Source: Rhizobium anhuiense (lineage in GTDB: Bacteria; Pseudomonadota; Alphaproteobacteria; Rhizobiales; Rhizobiaceae). From it: a stretch of DNA of 64,000 nt. A program made the translations under genes and the position numbers. The notes under the pieces were generated by a model, which worked only from the letters and a program-made list of their open reading frames with translations, was not told where the DNA came from and made no database searches. Location: assembly GCF_003985145.1 (NCBI RefSeq), contig NZ_ML133524.1, positions 62,001-126,000 on the forward strand, written 5' to 3'. Shown here in pieces: positions 34,768 to 46,618 of the stretch; the stretch's first letter is position 1; each line of letters opens with the position of its first letter.

Positions 34768-36060
34768 ATGACGCCTGCGCCTGACAAGACACCCGGCTTT
34801 TGTCGCGACTGCCTTGCCGAGCAGAAGGGCGAGGCGCGCCGTTGCGTTTCCTGCGGCAGCCCCCGTCTCGTACGCCATCGTGAACTCTACGCATTGACGC
34901 TTGCGCATATCGATTGCGACGCCTTCTACGCAGCAGTGGAGAAACGCGACAATCCGGAACTTGCCGACAAGCCCGTCATCATCGGCGGCGGCAAACGCGG
35001 CGTGGTGTCCACCGCTTGTTATATCGCCCGCATCCACGGCGTGCGGTCGGCCATGCCGATGTTCAAGGCGCTGGAGGCGTGCCCGCAGGCGATCGTCATC
35101 CGCCCCGACATGGAAAAATATGTCCGGGTCGGGCGGCAGGTGCGGACCATGATGCAGGATCTGACGCCGCTGGTGCAGCCGCTGTCGATCGACGAGGCCT
35201 TTCTGGAGCTTGGCGGCACCGAGAGGCTGCATCACGATCCGCCGGCGCGCACGCTCGCCAAATTCGCCCGCCGCGTCGAAAAGGAAATCGGCATCACCGT
35301 TTCGGTCGGGCTTTCCTACTGCAAATTTCTCGCCAAGGTCGCCTCCGACCTGCAGAAGCCGCGCGGCTTTTCCGTCATCGGCCGTGAGGAAGCGGTCGAA
35401 TTCCTGGCGCCGCGTCCGGTCACCACGATCTGGGGCGTCGGCAAGGCTTTTGCGGCGACGCTGGAAGCGGACGGCATCCGCACCATCGGCCAGTTGCAGC
35501 AGATGGAGGAGAACGACCTGATGCGCCGCTATGGCAGCATCGGCCAGCGGCTCGCACGGCTGTCGCGCGGCATCGACGACCGCGAGGTGCATCTCAACGA
35601 TGCGGCCAAAAGCGTTTCGTCCGAGACGACCTTTTTCGACGACATCTCGCGTCATGAGGAGCTGGTGCCGATCCTGCGCAACCTCTCCGAAAAGGTCTCC
35701 TGGCGGCTGAAGAAAAGCGGCATTGCCGGCCAGACCGTGGTGCTGAAGATGAAGAGCGCCGATTTCAAATCGCGCACCCGCAACCGCAAGCTCGAAGACC
35801 CGACCCAGCTTGCCGACAAGATCTTCCGCACTGGGCTCGAGCTTCTCGAAAAAGAGACCGACGGCACGAAGTTCCGACTGCTCGGCATCGGCGTCACCGA
35901 TCTCGGCGACGCCGCCCGCGCAGATCCGCCCGACCTCATCGACCAGCAATCGGGCCGGCGGGCGGCCGCCGAAGCGGCGATGGACAAGCTGCGCGACAAG
36001 TTCGGCACGAAGACGGTCGAGACCGGCTACACCTTCGGCAGCGGCAAGCGCGATCACTAG
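34768..36060 (+). CDS. dinB: DNA polymerase IV with N-terminal zinc-ribbon extension
   Basis: A Y-family translesion polymerase, 430 residues from ATG 34768. The core motifs are [12 protein letters not shown], the [11 protein letters not shown] catalytic pair and [15 protein letters not shown], followed by thumb and little-finger domains. Ahead of the palm lies a CxxC...CxxC segment (FCRDCLAEQ...[10 protein letters not shown], residues about 11-35), absent from E. coli DinB. A start at 34738 is possible and has AAGG upstream, but it would place the promoter -10 and LexA box inside the coding region, so I prefer 34768. No ribosome binding site is obvious there. Confidence 0.92.
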   Translation: MTPAPDKTPGFCRDCLAEQKGEARRCVSCGSPRLVRHRELYALTLAHIDCDAFYAAVEKRDNPELADKPVIIGGGKRGVVSTACYIARIHGVRSAMPMFKALEACPQAIVIRPDMEKYVRVGRQVRTMMQDLTPLVQPLSIDEAFLELGGTERLHHDPPARTLAKFARRVEKEIGITVSVGLSYCKFLAKVASDLQKPRGFSVIGREEAVEFLAPRPVTTIWGVGKAFAATLEADGIRTIGQLQQMEENDLMRRYGSIGQRLARLSRGIDDREVHLNDAAKSVSSETTFFDDISRHEELVPILRNLSEKVSWRLKKSGIAGQTVVLKMKSADFKSRTRNRKLEDPTQLADKIFRTGLELLEKETDGTKFRLLGIGVTDLGDAARADPPDLIDQQSGRRAAAEAAMDKLRDKFGTKTVETGYTFGSGKRDH

Positions 36061-36151
36061 CGCGTGAGGGCAACATCAAGCCCGGCCTATAAAATCTTCC
36101 TTAAACTTCGTCCCATAATCTGCCGGGCAGTATTGCGTATGGTTGGGTATC

Positions 36152-37408
36152 ATGTTCTCGCGTCTCGTCTTCGGCCTCGGCTTGCTGTCGGCCACCGCAC
36201 TCGTGCACCCTGCTCTCGCTGCGGATGCGCGCACGCTGCAGATCATCGTCTCGAAGGACAAGCAGTCGCTTGCGGTCTATGATGGCACCGAGGTCGTCGC
36301 GACCTCGAAGGTCTCGACCGGCAAGGACGGTCACACGACGCCGAGCGGCATCTTCTCGGTGCTCGAGAAGCAGAAATACCACGAATCCAATCTCTATTCG
36401 GCCGCCCCGATGCCGTTCATGCAACGGCTGACCTGGTCCGGCATCGCGCTGCATGAATCGAATTCGGTGCCGCGTTATCCAGCCTCGCATGGCTGCGTGC
36501 GTATGCCCGGCGCCTTCGCCAAAATGCTCTATGGCATGACCGACCCCGGTGTTCCCGTCATCATCAGCGACGGCGAAGTCGTGCCGCAGCCGATCGACCA
36601 CCCGACCCTTTTCCATCCCGACGCACCGGCGGCCATGCCGCTGCTTTCGGATGTGGAGCTGCGGCCCTCCATGCCCGACAGCCCCGGGATACCAGTGCAG
36701 GTGGCAATGAACGACACGGCTGCGATGCCGATGCCGGCAATACAGCCGGCCGCAACACCCGAACCCGAACCGCCGTCCGAGCCGATCAGCATGCTGATCA
36801 CGCGCCGGACGCTGCGCGAGACGGTGATCGACATCCAGACCCTGCTCAACCAGCTCGGCTTTTCCGCCGGCGATCCGGACGGCTTGCTCGGCCCGTCGAC
36901 CGTGCAGGCGATCAAGGATTTCAGGGCGCTGCGGCCGGCGGAATTTGCCGGCGACAGGAGCCTGGTCTCCGACACGCTCCTCAAGGAAGTCTATGCCGCA
37001 ACCGGCAAGGGTGCGCCGCCGAATGGTGTCATCATGGTGCGGCAGGCCTTCAAGCCGATCTTCGAAGCGCCGGTGACGATCGCCGATCCGGGCTTGGCGC
37101 TCGGCACACATTTCTTCACGCTGCACGCGGTCGATGAAAAGGCCGGTACGGCGGACTGGCTCGGCATCACGCTCGAGAACAATCTCTCCCGCGAGACGAT
37201 GAAGCGGCTCGGCATCACCAATCAGGAAAGCTCGATCGTCACGGGCAAGCCGATCGCCCGTTCACTCAGCCGCATCACGATCCCCGACGAGACCCGCCGC
37301 AGGATCGATGCGCTGATCGCGCCCGGCTCGACACTGACGATCTCCGATACCGGCCTCGGCCGGGAGACCGGCGAAGGCACGGATTTCATCACGATCACCC
37401 GCGGGTGA
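36152..37408 (+). CDS. L,D-transpeptidase (YkuD/ErfK family) with peptidoglycan-binding domain
   Basis: A 418-residue periplasmic protein. The signal peptide (MFSRLVFGLGLLSATALVHP, cleavage after LAA) is followed by the YkuD domain (about 28-150) with the catalytic motif SHGCVRMP (Cys115). A Pro-rich linker precedes a peptidoglycan-binding helical repeat (VIDIQTLLNQLGFSAGDPDG) near residue 225. It is expected to form 3-3 crosslinks or attach proteins to peptidoglycan, as L,D-transpeptidases do prominently in Rhizobiales. The specific reaction is inference. Confidence 0.9.
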   Translation: MFSRLVFGLGLLSATALVHPALAADARTLQIIVSKDKQSLAVYDGTEVVATSKVSTGKDGHTTPSGIFSVLEKQKYHESNLYSAAPMPFMQRLTWSGIALHESNSVPRYPASHGCVRMPGAFAKMLYGMTDPGVPVIISDGEVVPQPIDHPTLFHPDAPAAMPLLSDVELRPSMPDSPGIPVQVAMNDTAAMPMPAIQPAATPEPEPPSEPISMLITRRTLRETVIDIQTLLNQLGFSAGDPDGLLGPSTVQAIKDFRALRPAEFAGDRSLVSDTLLKEVYAATGKGAPPNGVIMVRQAFKPIFEAPVTIADPGLALGTHFFTLHAVDEKAGTADWLGITLENNLSRETMKRLGITNQESSIVTGKPIARSLSRITIPDETRRRIDALIAPGSTLTISDTGLGRETGEGTDFITITRG

Positions 37409-37419
37409 CGCGGGGCTGA

Positions 37420-40917
<3,498 letters not shown>

Positions 40918-40999
40918 GACATGCCTTCCCAATCACCCGAATGAATCGGACGCATTGTCGGCATAGAGGGCGATGATGTCCAGAAGAAGTCCCACCTCC

Positions 41000-41024
41000 G
41001 GACCGCATGATTGCCATGCGGTCC
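41000..41024 (-). terminator. hairpin downstream of the 28-residue SOS peptide gene
   Basis: GGACCGCATG (41000-41009), 5-nt loop, CATGCGGTCC (41015-41024) is a perfect 10-bp stem 10 bp past the small ORF stop. There is no T-run on the minus strand, so termination is plausible but not certain. It separates the peptide gene from dnaE. Confidence 0.5.
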
Positions 41025-41034
41025 CCTGAAAACT

Positions 41035-41121
41035 TTAGATCGCCATCACGATGAGCGAGAAGCTGGCAACGAACATTGCGATGGAGGTGAATGCTGCGAT
41101 ATCACGGATCATGTCAGTCAT
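41035..41121 (-). CDS. 28-residue SOS-controlled membrane peptide (SidA-like candidate)
   Basis: ATG 41121 to TAA 41037-41035. The peptide begins MTDMIRDIAAF and then forms one hydrophobic helix (TSIAMFVASFSLIVMAI) to the C-terminus, suggesting a short cytoplasmic head and one inner-membrane span. AAAGGAG lies 6 nt before the ATG. The promoter at 41150-41178 encloses a perfect LexA box. Size, topology and SOS control match Caulobacter SidA, a 29-residue SOS-induced inhibitor that blocks division at the FtsW/FtsN step; whether sequence homology holds I cannot test. It sits between lolD and dnaE in its own unit. Confidence 0.72.
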   Translation of the reverse strand: MTDMIRDIAAFTSIAMFVASFSLIVMAI

Positions 41122-41149
41122 CGGGCTCTCCTTTACTCGTTATGTTTTC

Positions 41150-41178
41150 AATTTGTTCCATGTATGTTCCGTTGTCAA
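41150..41178 (-). promoter_or_regulatory. LexA-controlled promoter of the 28-residue peptide
   Basis: TTGACA (41178-41173), exactly 17 bp, CAAATT (41155-41150), reading toward the small ORF. The LexA box GTTC-catgtat-GTTC (41155-41169 on the plus strand, GAAC-N7-GAAC on the minus) fills the spacer, an ideal place for repression. The predicted leader is about 22 nt. Confidence 0.8.
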
Positions 41179-41354
41179 CAGGAATCTTTTCCTTCTTTCT
41201 TGCGTGTGGAAAATCCCGGATGCGCGCGGCGAATCGCACGAACTGGCACTTGTTGTGATCTGGGGCCGCCATGCCCTTGCCCCGCCCCCACAGACCAGAC
41301 ATCGTGTTCGGGCGGCCGCCTTCCCCTCAAAGTGATGCGCTTATTCCACCAGAA

Positions 41355-41369
41355 GTTCTCTTTTTGTTC
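41355..41369 (+). promoter_or_regulatory. second LexA (SOS) box, upstream of the DUF5680 gene
   Basis: GTTC-tcttttt-GTTC is an exact GTTC-N7-GTTC match, 49 bp before the DUF5680 start codon. A possible -10, CTATTT, lies at 41385-41390, so the box would overlap the -35 region. The -35 itself is unclear. Confidence 0.65.
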
Positions 41370-41418
41370 TTTACATGTCGCGACCTATTTGCCAGCATCG
41401 GGCCGAAGGGAGAACGAC

Positions 41419-41883
41419 ATGCTCGACATTGCGATGCTGAATGAATTCATCGTGGAGGCGAAGGCTGCGACCTATGTCGGGGGCGGCGTGCCGCGCGCGC
41501 CGTGCCGGCCGGGTTCCCACGATATCGGTTACGAACGCGGTGACTGGCGCTATCTCGACAGCTATTTCGGCGGCACCGATTTCGCCGGGCAGGAAGTGGT
41601 GTGGTTTGCCGGAGAGCCCGCCTGGGCGATGAATTATTTCGGCTGCGTCATTGCGCCTGAGCTCATCGACGGCACAGCAGCCGGAGCGGTGATCAAGGCT
41701 GCACTTTCGGCGATGTATCGAGAGGGCCGGTTTCTGGACGGCATGGAATTCGATCATCCGTTCGGCCGCTATATCGATAGCAGCGAAGGCGGCTGTGCGC
41801 GGTTCACCGGCCATGAACGCATCATGGTCGACGGCCAGAAGGCCTATGCGCTCGATTATCGCGGCGGGCTGGTCATCCCCTGA
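41419..41883 (+). CDS. DUF5680 family protein
   Basis: 154 residues from ATG 41419, preceded by AAGGGAG at 7 nt. Conserved segments are FIVEAKAATYVGGG, RPGSHDIGYERGDW, YLDSYFGGTDF and WAMNYFGCV, characteristic of DUF5680. That domain also occurs fused to DNA-binding domains, where it may sense a ligand or partner; here it stands alone with no helix-turn-helix. The frame is open further upstream, but that part crosses the LexA boxes and is not protein-like. It converges on lolD with 8 bp between stops. The function is unknown. Confidence 0.8.
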   Translation: MLDIAMLNEFIVEAKAATYVGGGVPRAPCRPGSHDIGYERGDWRYLDSYFGGTDFAGQEVVWFAGEPAWAMNYFGCVIAPELIDGTAAGAVIKAALSAMYREGRFLDGMEFDHPFGRYIDSSEGGCARFTGHERIMVDGQKAYALDYRGGLVIP

Positions 41884-41891
41884 GCACAGCC

Positions 41892-42575
41892 TCAGAAATC
41901 AACGATCTTGCCGTCGGAGATCGTGACGCGCCGATCCATGCGGCGGGCAAGCTCGTGATTGTGGGTGGCGATCAGGGCGGCAAGGCCGGACTGGCGCACC
42001 AGCGCTTCCAGCGCGTCGAAGACGTAGCTTGCCGTTTCCGGGTCGAGATTGCCGGTCGGCTCATCGGCAAGAAGCAGGGTCGGCGCATTGGCGACGGCGC
42101 GGGCGATCGCAACGCGCTGCTGCTCGCCTCCGGAAAGCTCGCCCGGGCGGTGCGAACCACGATGGCCGATGCGCATATAATCGAGAAGCTGGCCGGCCCG
42201 CTCTCCGGCTTCCTTCCAGGAAAGCCCGGCGATCAGCTGCGGCATCATGATGTTTTCGAGCGCCGAGAATTCCGGCAGCAGGTGGTGGAACTGGTAGACG
42301 AACCCGATTTCGCTGCGGCGGATCGCGGTACGTTTATCGTCGCTCAGGCCGTCACAGGCATGGCCATTGATGTTGACTTCACCGCCGTCCGGATGCTCCA
42401 GGAGGCCGGCGACATGCAGCAGCGTCGATTTGCCGGTGCCGGAAGGGGCGACGAGAGCGACGATTTCGCCTTTCGATATCGAAAAATCTGCGCCCTTCAG
42501 GATCGGGAGCAGCGTATCGCCCTGCCCGTAATGGCGCTCGACGCCGGTAAGCTTGAGAACGACGTTGCGTTTCAT
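41892..42575 (-). CDS. lolD: lipoprotein-releasing ABC transporter ATPase
   Basis: A 227-residue cytoplasmic ATPase powering release of outer-membrane lipoproteins to LolA. Walker A is [12 protein letters not shown], the signature is [14 protein letters not shown], and Walker B is [12 protein letters not shown] followed by the H-loop THNHEL. It lies 14 nt after its permease gene on the same strand. The size matches LolD. Confidence 0.94.
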   Translation of the reverse strand: MKRNVVLKLTGVERHYGQGDTLLPILKGADFSISKGEIVALVAPSGTGKSTLLHVAGLLEHPDGGEVNINGHACDGLSDDKRTAIRRSEIGFVYQFHHLLPEFSALENIMMPQLIAGLSWKEAGERAGQLLDYMRIGHRGSHRPGELSGGEQQRVAIARAVANAPTLLLADEPTGNLDPETASYVFDALEALVRQSGLAALIATHNHELARRMDRRVTISDGKIVDF

Positions 42576-42589
42576 GAAGGCGGCATTCC

Positions 42590-43894
42590 TTATTCGTAGC
42601 GCAGGGCCTGCACCGGATCGAGCTTTGAAGCACGCCAGGCGGGGAAAATGGTCGCAATGAAGGACAGCGTCAGCGCCATGACGACGATCGAGATCGTTTC
42701 GCTGAGATCCATTTCGGCCGGCAGCTGGCTGAGGAAATAGACCTGCGGATTGAAGAGTACGGTGCCTGATATCCAGGAGAAGAACTGGCGGACAGATTCG
42801 ATGTTGACGCAGACGAGAACGCCGAGCAGAACGCCGGCAATAGTGCCGACGATGCCGATCGCTGCCCCGGTCATGAAGAAGATGCGCATGATCGCACCGG
42901 CGGTGGCGCCCATGGTGCGCAGAATGGCGATATCGCTGCCCTTGTCCTTCACCAGCATGATGAGGCCGGAAATGATATTCAGCGCCGCGACAAGCACGAT
43001 CAGCGTCAAGATCATGAACATGACGTTGCGCTCGACCTGGAGTGCGGAGAAGAAGGTCTGGTTGCGCTGGCGCCAGTCGGTAATGGCGATCTGGCGGCCG
43101 GCCGCCTCCTCCACCTTGGGCCTGAGATCGTCGATATCGTCCGGATTGTCGACGAAGAGCTCGATCGACTGCACCAGCCCCTCGGCGTTGAAATAGAGCT
43201 GCGCTTCCTCGAGCGGCATGAAGATGATCGAGGAGTCATATTCCGACATGCCGATCTCGAAGAGGCCTGAGATCTTGTAGGACTTGATGCGCGGGCTGAC
43301 GCCCATCGGCGTGATGTCACCATCTGGCGACGTCAGCGTAATGAGATCGCCGACGCGCAGACCGAGCTGGTCGGCCATGCGGGTGCCGATCAGCACACCG
43401 TCGCCGGAGGCATAGCCGACCATATCGCCGGATTTGATGTTGTCGGAGATCGTCTTGAGCTTGGTCAGGTCGTCGGCGCGGGCGCCGCGCACCAGCGCGC
43501 CGGTGCTGCCACCGGCCTGGGCGGAAGCGAGCACCTGGCCCTCCACCAAGGGCAGCGCCATCTTGACGCCGGGTACGGCGGCGAGCTTGCCGCTGAGAGC
43601 GGGATAATCGGTGAAGGGGCCGTCGACCGGCTGGACGATCATGTGGCCGTTAATGCCGAGAATGCGCGAAACGAGCTCGGTGCGGAAGCCGTTCATAACG
43701 GCCATGACGATGATCAACGTCGCAACGCCCAGCATGATGCCGACGAAGGAGAAGCCGGCGATTACCGAGATGAAGGCCTCCTTGCGGCGGGCGCGCAGAT
43801 AACGCCACGCCACGAGGCGTTCGAAGGTGGAAAATGGCTTGCCAGCCGGACCCAAGCCGGATTTTGAACTCCGGTCCACTGCTGCCTCTGCCAT
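42590..43894 (-). CDS. lolC: lipoprotein-releasing ABC transporter permease (LolC/LolE family)
   Basis: A 434-residue inner-membrane protein. One helix near the N-terminus ([20 protein letters not shown]) is followed by a large periplasmic MacB-like domain (about 50-270) and three C-terminal helices including [18 protein letters not shown]. Only one permease gene accompanies lolD, so it probably acts as a homodimer (LolF-like) in place of a LolC/LolE pair. This is inferred from gene count, unless a second copy exists elsewhere. It starts 15 nt after proS. Confidence 0.9.
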   Translation of the reverse strand: MAEAAVDRSSKSGLGPAGKPFSTFERLVAWRYLRARRKEAFISVIAGFSFVGIMLGVATLIIVMAVMNGFRTELVSRILGINGHMIVQPVDGPFTDYPALSGKLAAVPGVKMALPLVEGQVLASAQAGGSTGALVRGARADDLTKLKTISDNIKSGDMVGYASGDGVLIGTRMADQLGLRVGDLITLTSPDGDITPMGVSPRIKSYKISGLFEIGMSEYDSSIIFMPLEEAQLYFNAEGLVQSIELFVDNPDDIDDLRPKVEEAAGRQIAITDWRQRNQTFFSALQVERNVMFMILTLIVLVAALNIISGLIMLVKDKGSDIAILRTMGATAGAIMRIFFMTGAAIGIVGTIAGVLLGVLVCVNIESVRQFFSWISGTVLFNPQVYFLSQLPAEMDLSETISIVVMALTLSFIATIFPAWRASKLDPVQALRYE

Positions 43895-43909
43895 TTCGCC
43901 TCCGTTTCC

Positions 43910-45232
43910 TTAAGCCACGAACCGGTTGATCGCCGCTTCGATGGTCATCGTTTCGCGGGCGCCGGTCTTGCGGTCCTTCACTTCAACTTCGCCGTTGGCG
44001 ACCGCGCGCGGGCCGGCGATGATCTGGACGGGCACGCCGATCAGGTCGGCGGTCGCGAATTTCGTACCGGCCCGATCGTCGGTATCGTCGTAGAGCACAT
44101 CCTTGCCGGCCTTGCTCAGCGCGGCATAGATCAGCTCGCAGGTATCGTCGCAGGCCTGATCGCCCGCCTTCATGTTGATCACCACGACATCGAAGGGCGC
44201 GACCGATGCCGGCCAGATGATTCCGTTGTCGTCATGCGATGCTTCGATGATGGCGGGAACAAGGCGTGTCGGCCCGATACCATAGGAACCCATGTGGACG
44301 AAGTGTTCCTTGCCGTCCGGTCCCTGCACTTTTGCGCCCATCGGCTCGGAATATTTGGTGCCGAAATAGAAGATGTGGCCGACCTCGATACCACGCGCCG
44401 AAAGCCGGTCGCCTTCGGGAACGGCGTTGAAAGCCGCCTCATCGTGCATTTCCGAGGTCGCCGCATAGAGCGAGGTCCACTTGTCGAAGATCGCCTGCAG
44501 GCCCTCGACGCTGTCGAAATCGGTCTGTTCGCCGGGAATATCGAAACCGACGAAATCCTTGTGGCAGAAGACTTCGGATTCGCCGGTGTCGGCGAGGATG
44601 ATGAACTCATGGCTGAGATTGCCGCCGATCGGGCCGGTGTCGGCGCGCATCGGAATGGCGCGCAGGCCCAACCGATCGAAGGTTCTGAGATAGGCGGCGA
44701 ACATCTTATTGTAGGAATGCTCCGCCCCTTCGCGCGTCAGATCGAAGGAATAGGCGTCCTTCATCATGAATTCGCGCGAGCGCATGGTGCCGAAGCGCGG
44801 ACGGATCTCGTCGCGGAATTTCAGCTGGATGTGATAGAGATTGAGCGGCAGGTCCTTGTAGGATTTGACGGAAGAGCGGAAAATATCCGTTACCATCTCC
44901 TCGTTGGTGGGGCCGTAAAGCATCGGCCGATCCTGGCGGTCCTTGATGCGCAGCATCTCCTTGCCGTAGGCGTCATAGCGGCCGCTTTCCTGCCAGAGTT
45001 CGGCCGATTGCAGCGTCGGCATCGACAGCTCGATGGCGCCCGCGCGGTTCTGCTCGTCGCGGATAATGGCGTTGACCTTGTCGAGCACGCGCTTGCCGAG
45101 CGGCAGCCAGGAATAGATGCCCTGCGACTGCTGACGGATCATGCCGGCGCGCAGCATCAGCCGGTGGGAGACGATTTCCGCCTCCTTGGGATTTTCCTTG
45201 AGGATGGGCATGAAAAAGCGAGACAGACGCAT
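43910..45232 (-). CDS. proS: prolyl-tRNA synthetase, short alphaproteobacterial type
   Basis: A class II synthetase of 440 residues, charging tRNA-Pro. Motif 2 region [21 protein letters not shown] appears as two adjacent blocks, the proline-site TNEEM is present, and motif 3 is SYGIGPTRL; the anticodon-binding domain follows. E. coli ProRS is about 570 residues because of an inserted editing domain; here motifs 2 and 3 are linked without it. ATG 45232 begins the conserved [18 protein letters not shown]; the frame extends to 45364, but that part lies in the leader. The promoter is at 45407-45435. Confidence 0.95.
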   Translation of the reverse strand: MRLSRFFMPILKENPKEAEIVSHRLMLRAGMIRQQSQGIYSWLPLGKRVLDKVNAIIRDEQNRAGAIELSMPTLQSAELWQESGRYDAYGKEMLRIKDRQDRPMLYGPTNEEMVTDIFRSSVKSYKDLPLNLYHIQLKFRDEIRPRFGTMRSREFMMKDAYSFDLTREGAEHSYNKMFAAYLRTFDRLGLRAIPMRADTGPIGGNLSHEFIILADTGESEVFCHKDFVGFDIPGEQTDFDSVEGLQAIFDKWTSLYAATSEMHDEAAFNAVPEGDRLSARGIEVGHIFYFGTKYSEPMGAKVQGPDGKEHFVHMGSYGIGPTRLVPAIIEASHDDNGIIWPASVAPFDVVVINMKAGDQACDDTCELIYAALSKAGKDVLYDDTDDRAGTKFATADLIGVPVQIIAGPRAVANGEVEVKDRKTGARETMTIEAAINRFVA

Positions 45233-45406
45233 GGCGGATTCCGAAGCAGTTGAGATCCCGCAGCAAGCGGAATCGAAGGCAATTGTTGATGTGGGAGCGT
45301 TCATAGCCGCTTCGCGGCAGGAAGGAAACCCGCAACGGATGTTGGCAACCTCCCGGAAGCGCATGTTCGCACCCGCAAAATGAACGGGCCAGAAAAAGCG
45401 CGTGTT

Positions 45407-45435
45407 TATAAGGACTTGAACGAAAATCTTGTCAA
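45407..45435 (-). promoter_or_regulatory. proS-lolC-lolD promoter
   Basis: TTGACA (45435-45430), exactly 17 bp, CTTATA (45412-45407). Transcription would begin near 45400 and give a leader of about 168 nt before proS. Confidence 0.75.
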
Positions 45436-45443
45436 CAGAAAAA

Positions 45444-45659
45444 TTTTGCTAGAGTGTAGCAAAAATGCAAAAAAAGCTGATGACAAAGCCCAATGTTTGA
45501 GCTAGCTTTAGCTCACAAAACAGGCAGGAAGGATAAATTCTTGCCGAATTCGCGGTCAAGTCTTGGGAGGATCAGATCTTAGGCGCGCTCGTCGCAGCCC
45601 CGGCAACGGTTACAGATCACGCGATACTTAAAACAAGGCTTCTAGCCTTGTTTTTTTTT
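45444..45659 (+). ncRNA. candidate small RNA ending in a strong terminator
   Basis: A textbook plus-strand intrinsic terminator (AAACAAGGCT-tct-AGCCTTGTTT, 45631-45653, then T to 45659) has no plus-strand gene before it. Upstream are two inverted repeats: TTTTGCTA-gagtg-TAGCAAAA (45444-45464) and GAGCTA-gctt-TAGCTC (45499-45514). A 29-codon ORF (45493-45582, beginning MFELALAHKT) lies inside but lacks a ribosome binding site. A non-coding RNA is the simplest explanation. The 5' end is unknown and no clear promoter was found. The rest of 45233-45822 shows no gene. Confidence 0.45.
45631..45659 (+). terminator. intrinsic terminator of an unassigned plus-strand transcript
   Basis: A perfect 10-bp stem with a 3-nt loop is followed by nine consecutive T. 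The nearest annotated plus-strand gene upstream ends at 41883, with proS antisense between. Confidence 0.88.
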
Positions 45660-45795
45660 GGCTTTTCGGCTCCCCACCTCATCCACGAAACCCGCAGCTT
45701 CCGTAGGGGATGATCCTCATTCCGTTACGTCAGCTCTGTGCCGCAACAGCATGACGCCGGTATGACGAAATTCGCTTTTCAATAGATTTGCATAT

Positions 45796-45810
45796 GCTCA
45801 AAGTTTGAGC
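45796..45810. repeat. perfect palindrome GCTCAAA-g-TTTGAGC
   Basis: 7-bp arms around a single base, 12 bp past the stop of the DUF1467 gene. It may be the 3' hairpin of the long minus-strand operon, although no T-run follows. Confidence 0.5.
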
Positions 45811-45822
45811 AAAAGCCACACT

Positions 45823-46098
45823 TCAATAGAAGCTGGGACCGAGTTGCGGCAGGGCGTCGAAGCCCCAACCGAAATAGGTGTCGCAAACGTACCAGAGGCC
45901 GTAGATCACAGCCGAAATCAGCGTCGTCAGCGAAAAGACGAAAGCGGCGCGAAACCGGGCGGGCGCACTCGGAACGGTGCCGAGCACCACATCATTATCT
46001 TCCGCCTGGGTGCGCAGACCGATCGGCAGAACGGCGAAAAGCGTCATCCACCAGATGATGAAGTAGACGGCAAATCCCTGAAGAAAGATCTCGAGCAT
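45823..46098 (-). CDS. DUF1467 family membrane protein
   Basis: A 91-residue protein with two membrane helices (FAVYFIIWWMTLFAVLPIG; FVFSLTTLISAVIYGLWYV) and the hydrophilic stretch TQAEDNDVVLGTVPSAP between them, the DUF1467 signature. It is typically found next to the mce-rnj-birA block in alphaproteobacteria, as here, 113 bp after mce. The function is unknown. Confidence 0.85.
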   Translation of the reverse strand: MLEIFLQGFAVYFIIWWMTLFAVLPIGLRTQAEDNDVVLGTVPSAPARFRAAFVFSLTTLISAVIYGLWYVCDTYFGWGFDALPQLGPSFY

Positions 46099-46211
46099 TA
46101 TCGGTCCCGTTGATGTCGCGCTGATATCGCGTCCTTATACGGCGGAATGGCGACCAACTCAAAGCGAACGAAGCGTTTAGTCGCCTTCGGGTCACTCTGC
46201 CGCAGCAGGAG

Positions 46212-46616
46212 TCAGGCCTGTTCGAGTTCGATCAGCGTGCCAAAGAAATCCTTGGGATGCAGAAAGAGCACCGGCTTGCCATGCGCGCCGGTCTTCGGCT
46301 TGATATCGCCGAGCACTCTGGCACCCGCCTCGACCAGCCGGTCACGGGCGAGAAGAATATCGTCCACCTCGTAGCAGATGTGGTGCATGCCGCCGGACGG
46401 GTTCTTTTCGAGGAAGGCTGCGATCGGCGAAGTGTCACCCAGCGGCTGCAACAATTCGACCTTGGTGTTCGGCAGTTCGACGAAGACGACGGTGACGCCG
46501 TGCTCCGGCAGAGCCTGCGGCTGCGATACCGCAGCCCCTAGCGTGTCGCGATAGGCGGCCGTCGCCACTGCCAGATCGGGAACGGCGATGGCGATATGGT
46601 TGACCCGGCCGAGCAT
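46212..46616 (-). CDS. mce: methylmalonyl-CoA epimerase
   Basis: A 134-residue enzyme of the vicinal-oxygen-chelate fold, interconverting R- and S-methylmalonyl-CoA on the propionyl-CoA route. Two beta-alpha-beta-beta-beta repeats begin with VNHIAIAVPDLA and MHHICYEVDDI, which carry metal-binding His residues, and FLHPKDFFGTLIELEQ supplies the C-terminal Glu. It lies 2 nt after rnj, so it is part of the same transcript. No mutase gene is in the window. Confidence 0.92.
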   Translation of the reverse strand: MLGRVNHIAIAVPDLAVATAAYRDTLGAAVSQPQALPEHGVTVVFVELPNTKVELLQPLGDTSPIAAFLEKNPSGGMHHICYEVDDILLARDRLVEAGARVLGDIKPKTGAHGKPVLFLHPKDFFGTLIELEQA

Positions 46617-46618
46617 GA

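Noticed and set aside
41011..41418. Longer start for the DUF5680 gene
   Set aside because: The extension is not protein-like and runs through both LexA boxes and the divergent promoter; ATG 41419 has a good Shine-Dalgarno sequence.
45233..45364. N-terminal extension of ProRS
   Set aside because: Conserved ProRS sequence begins at 45232; the extension is the transcribed leader downstream of the promoter.
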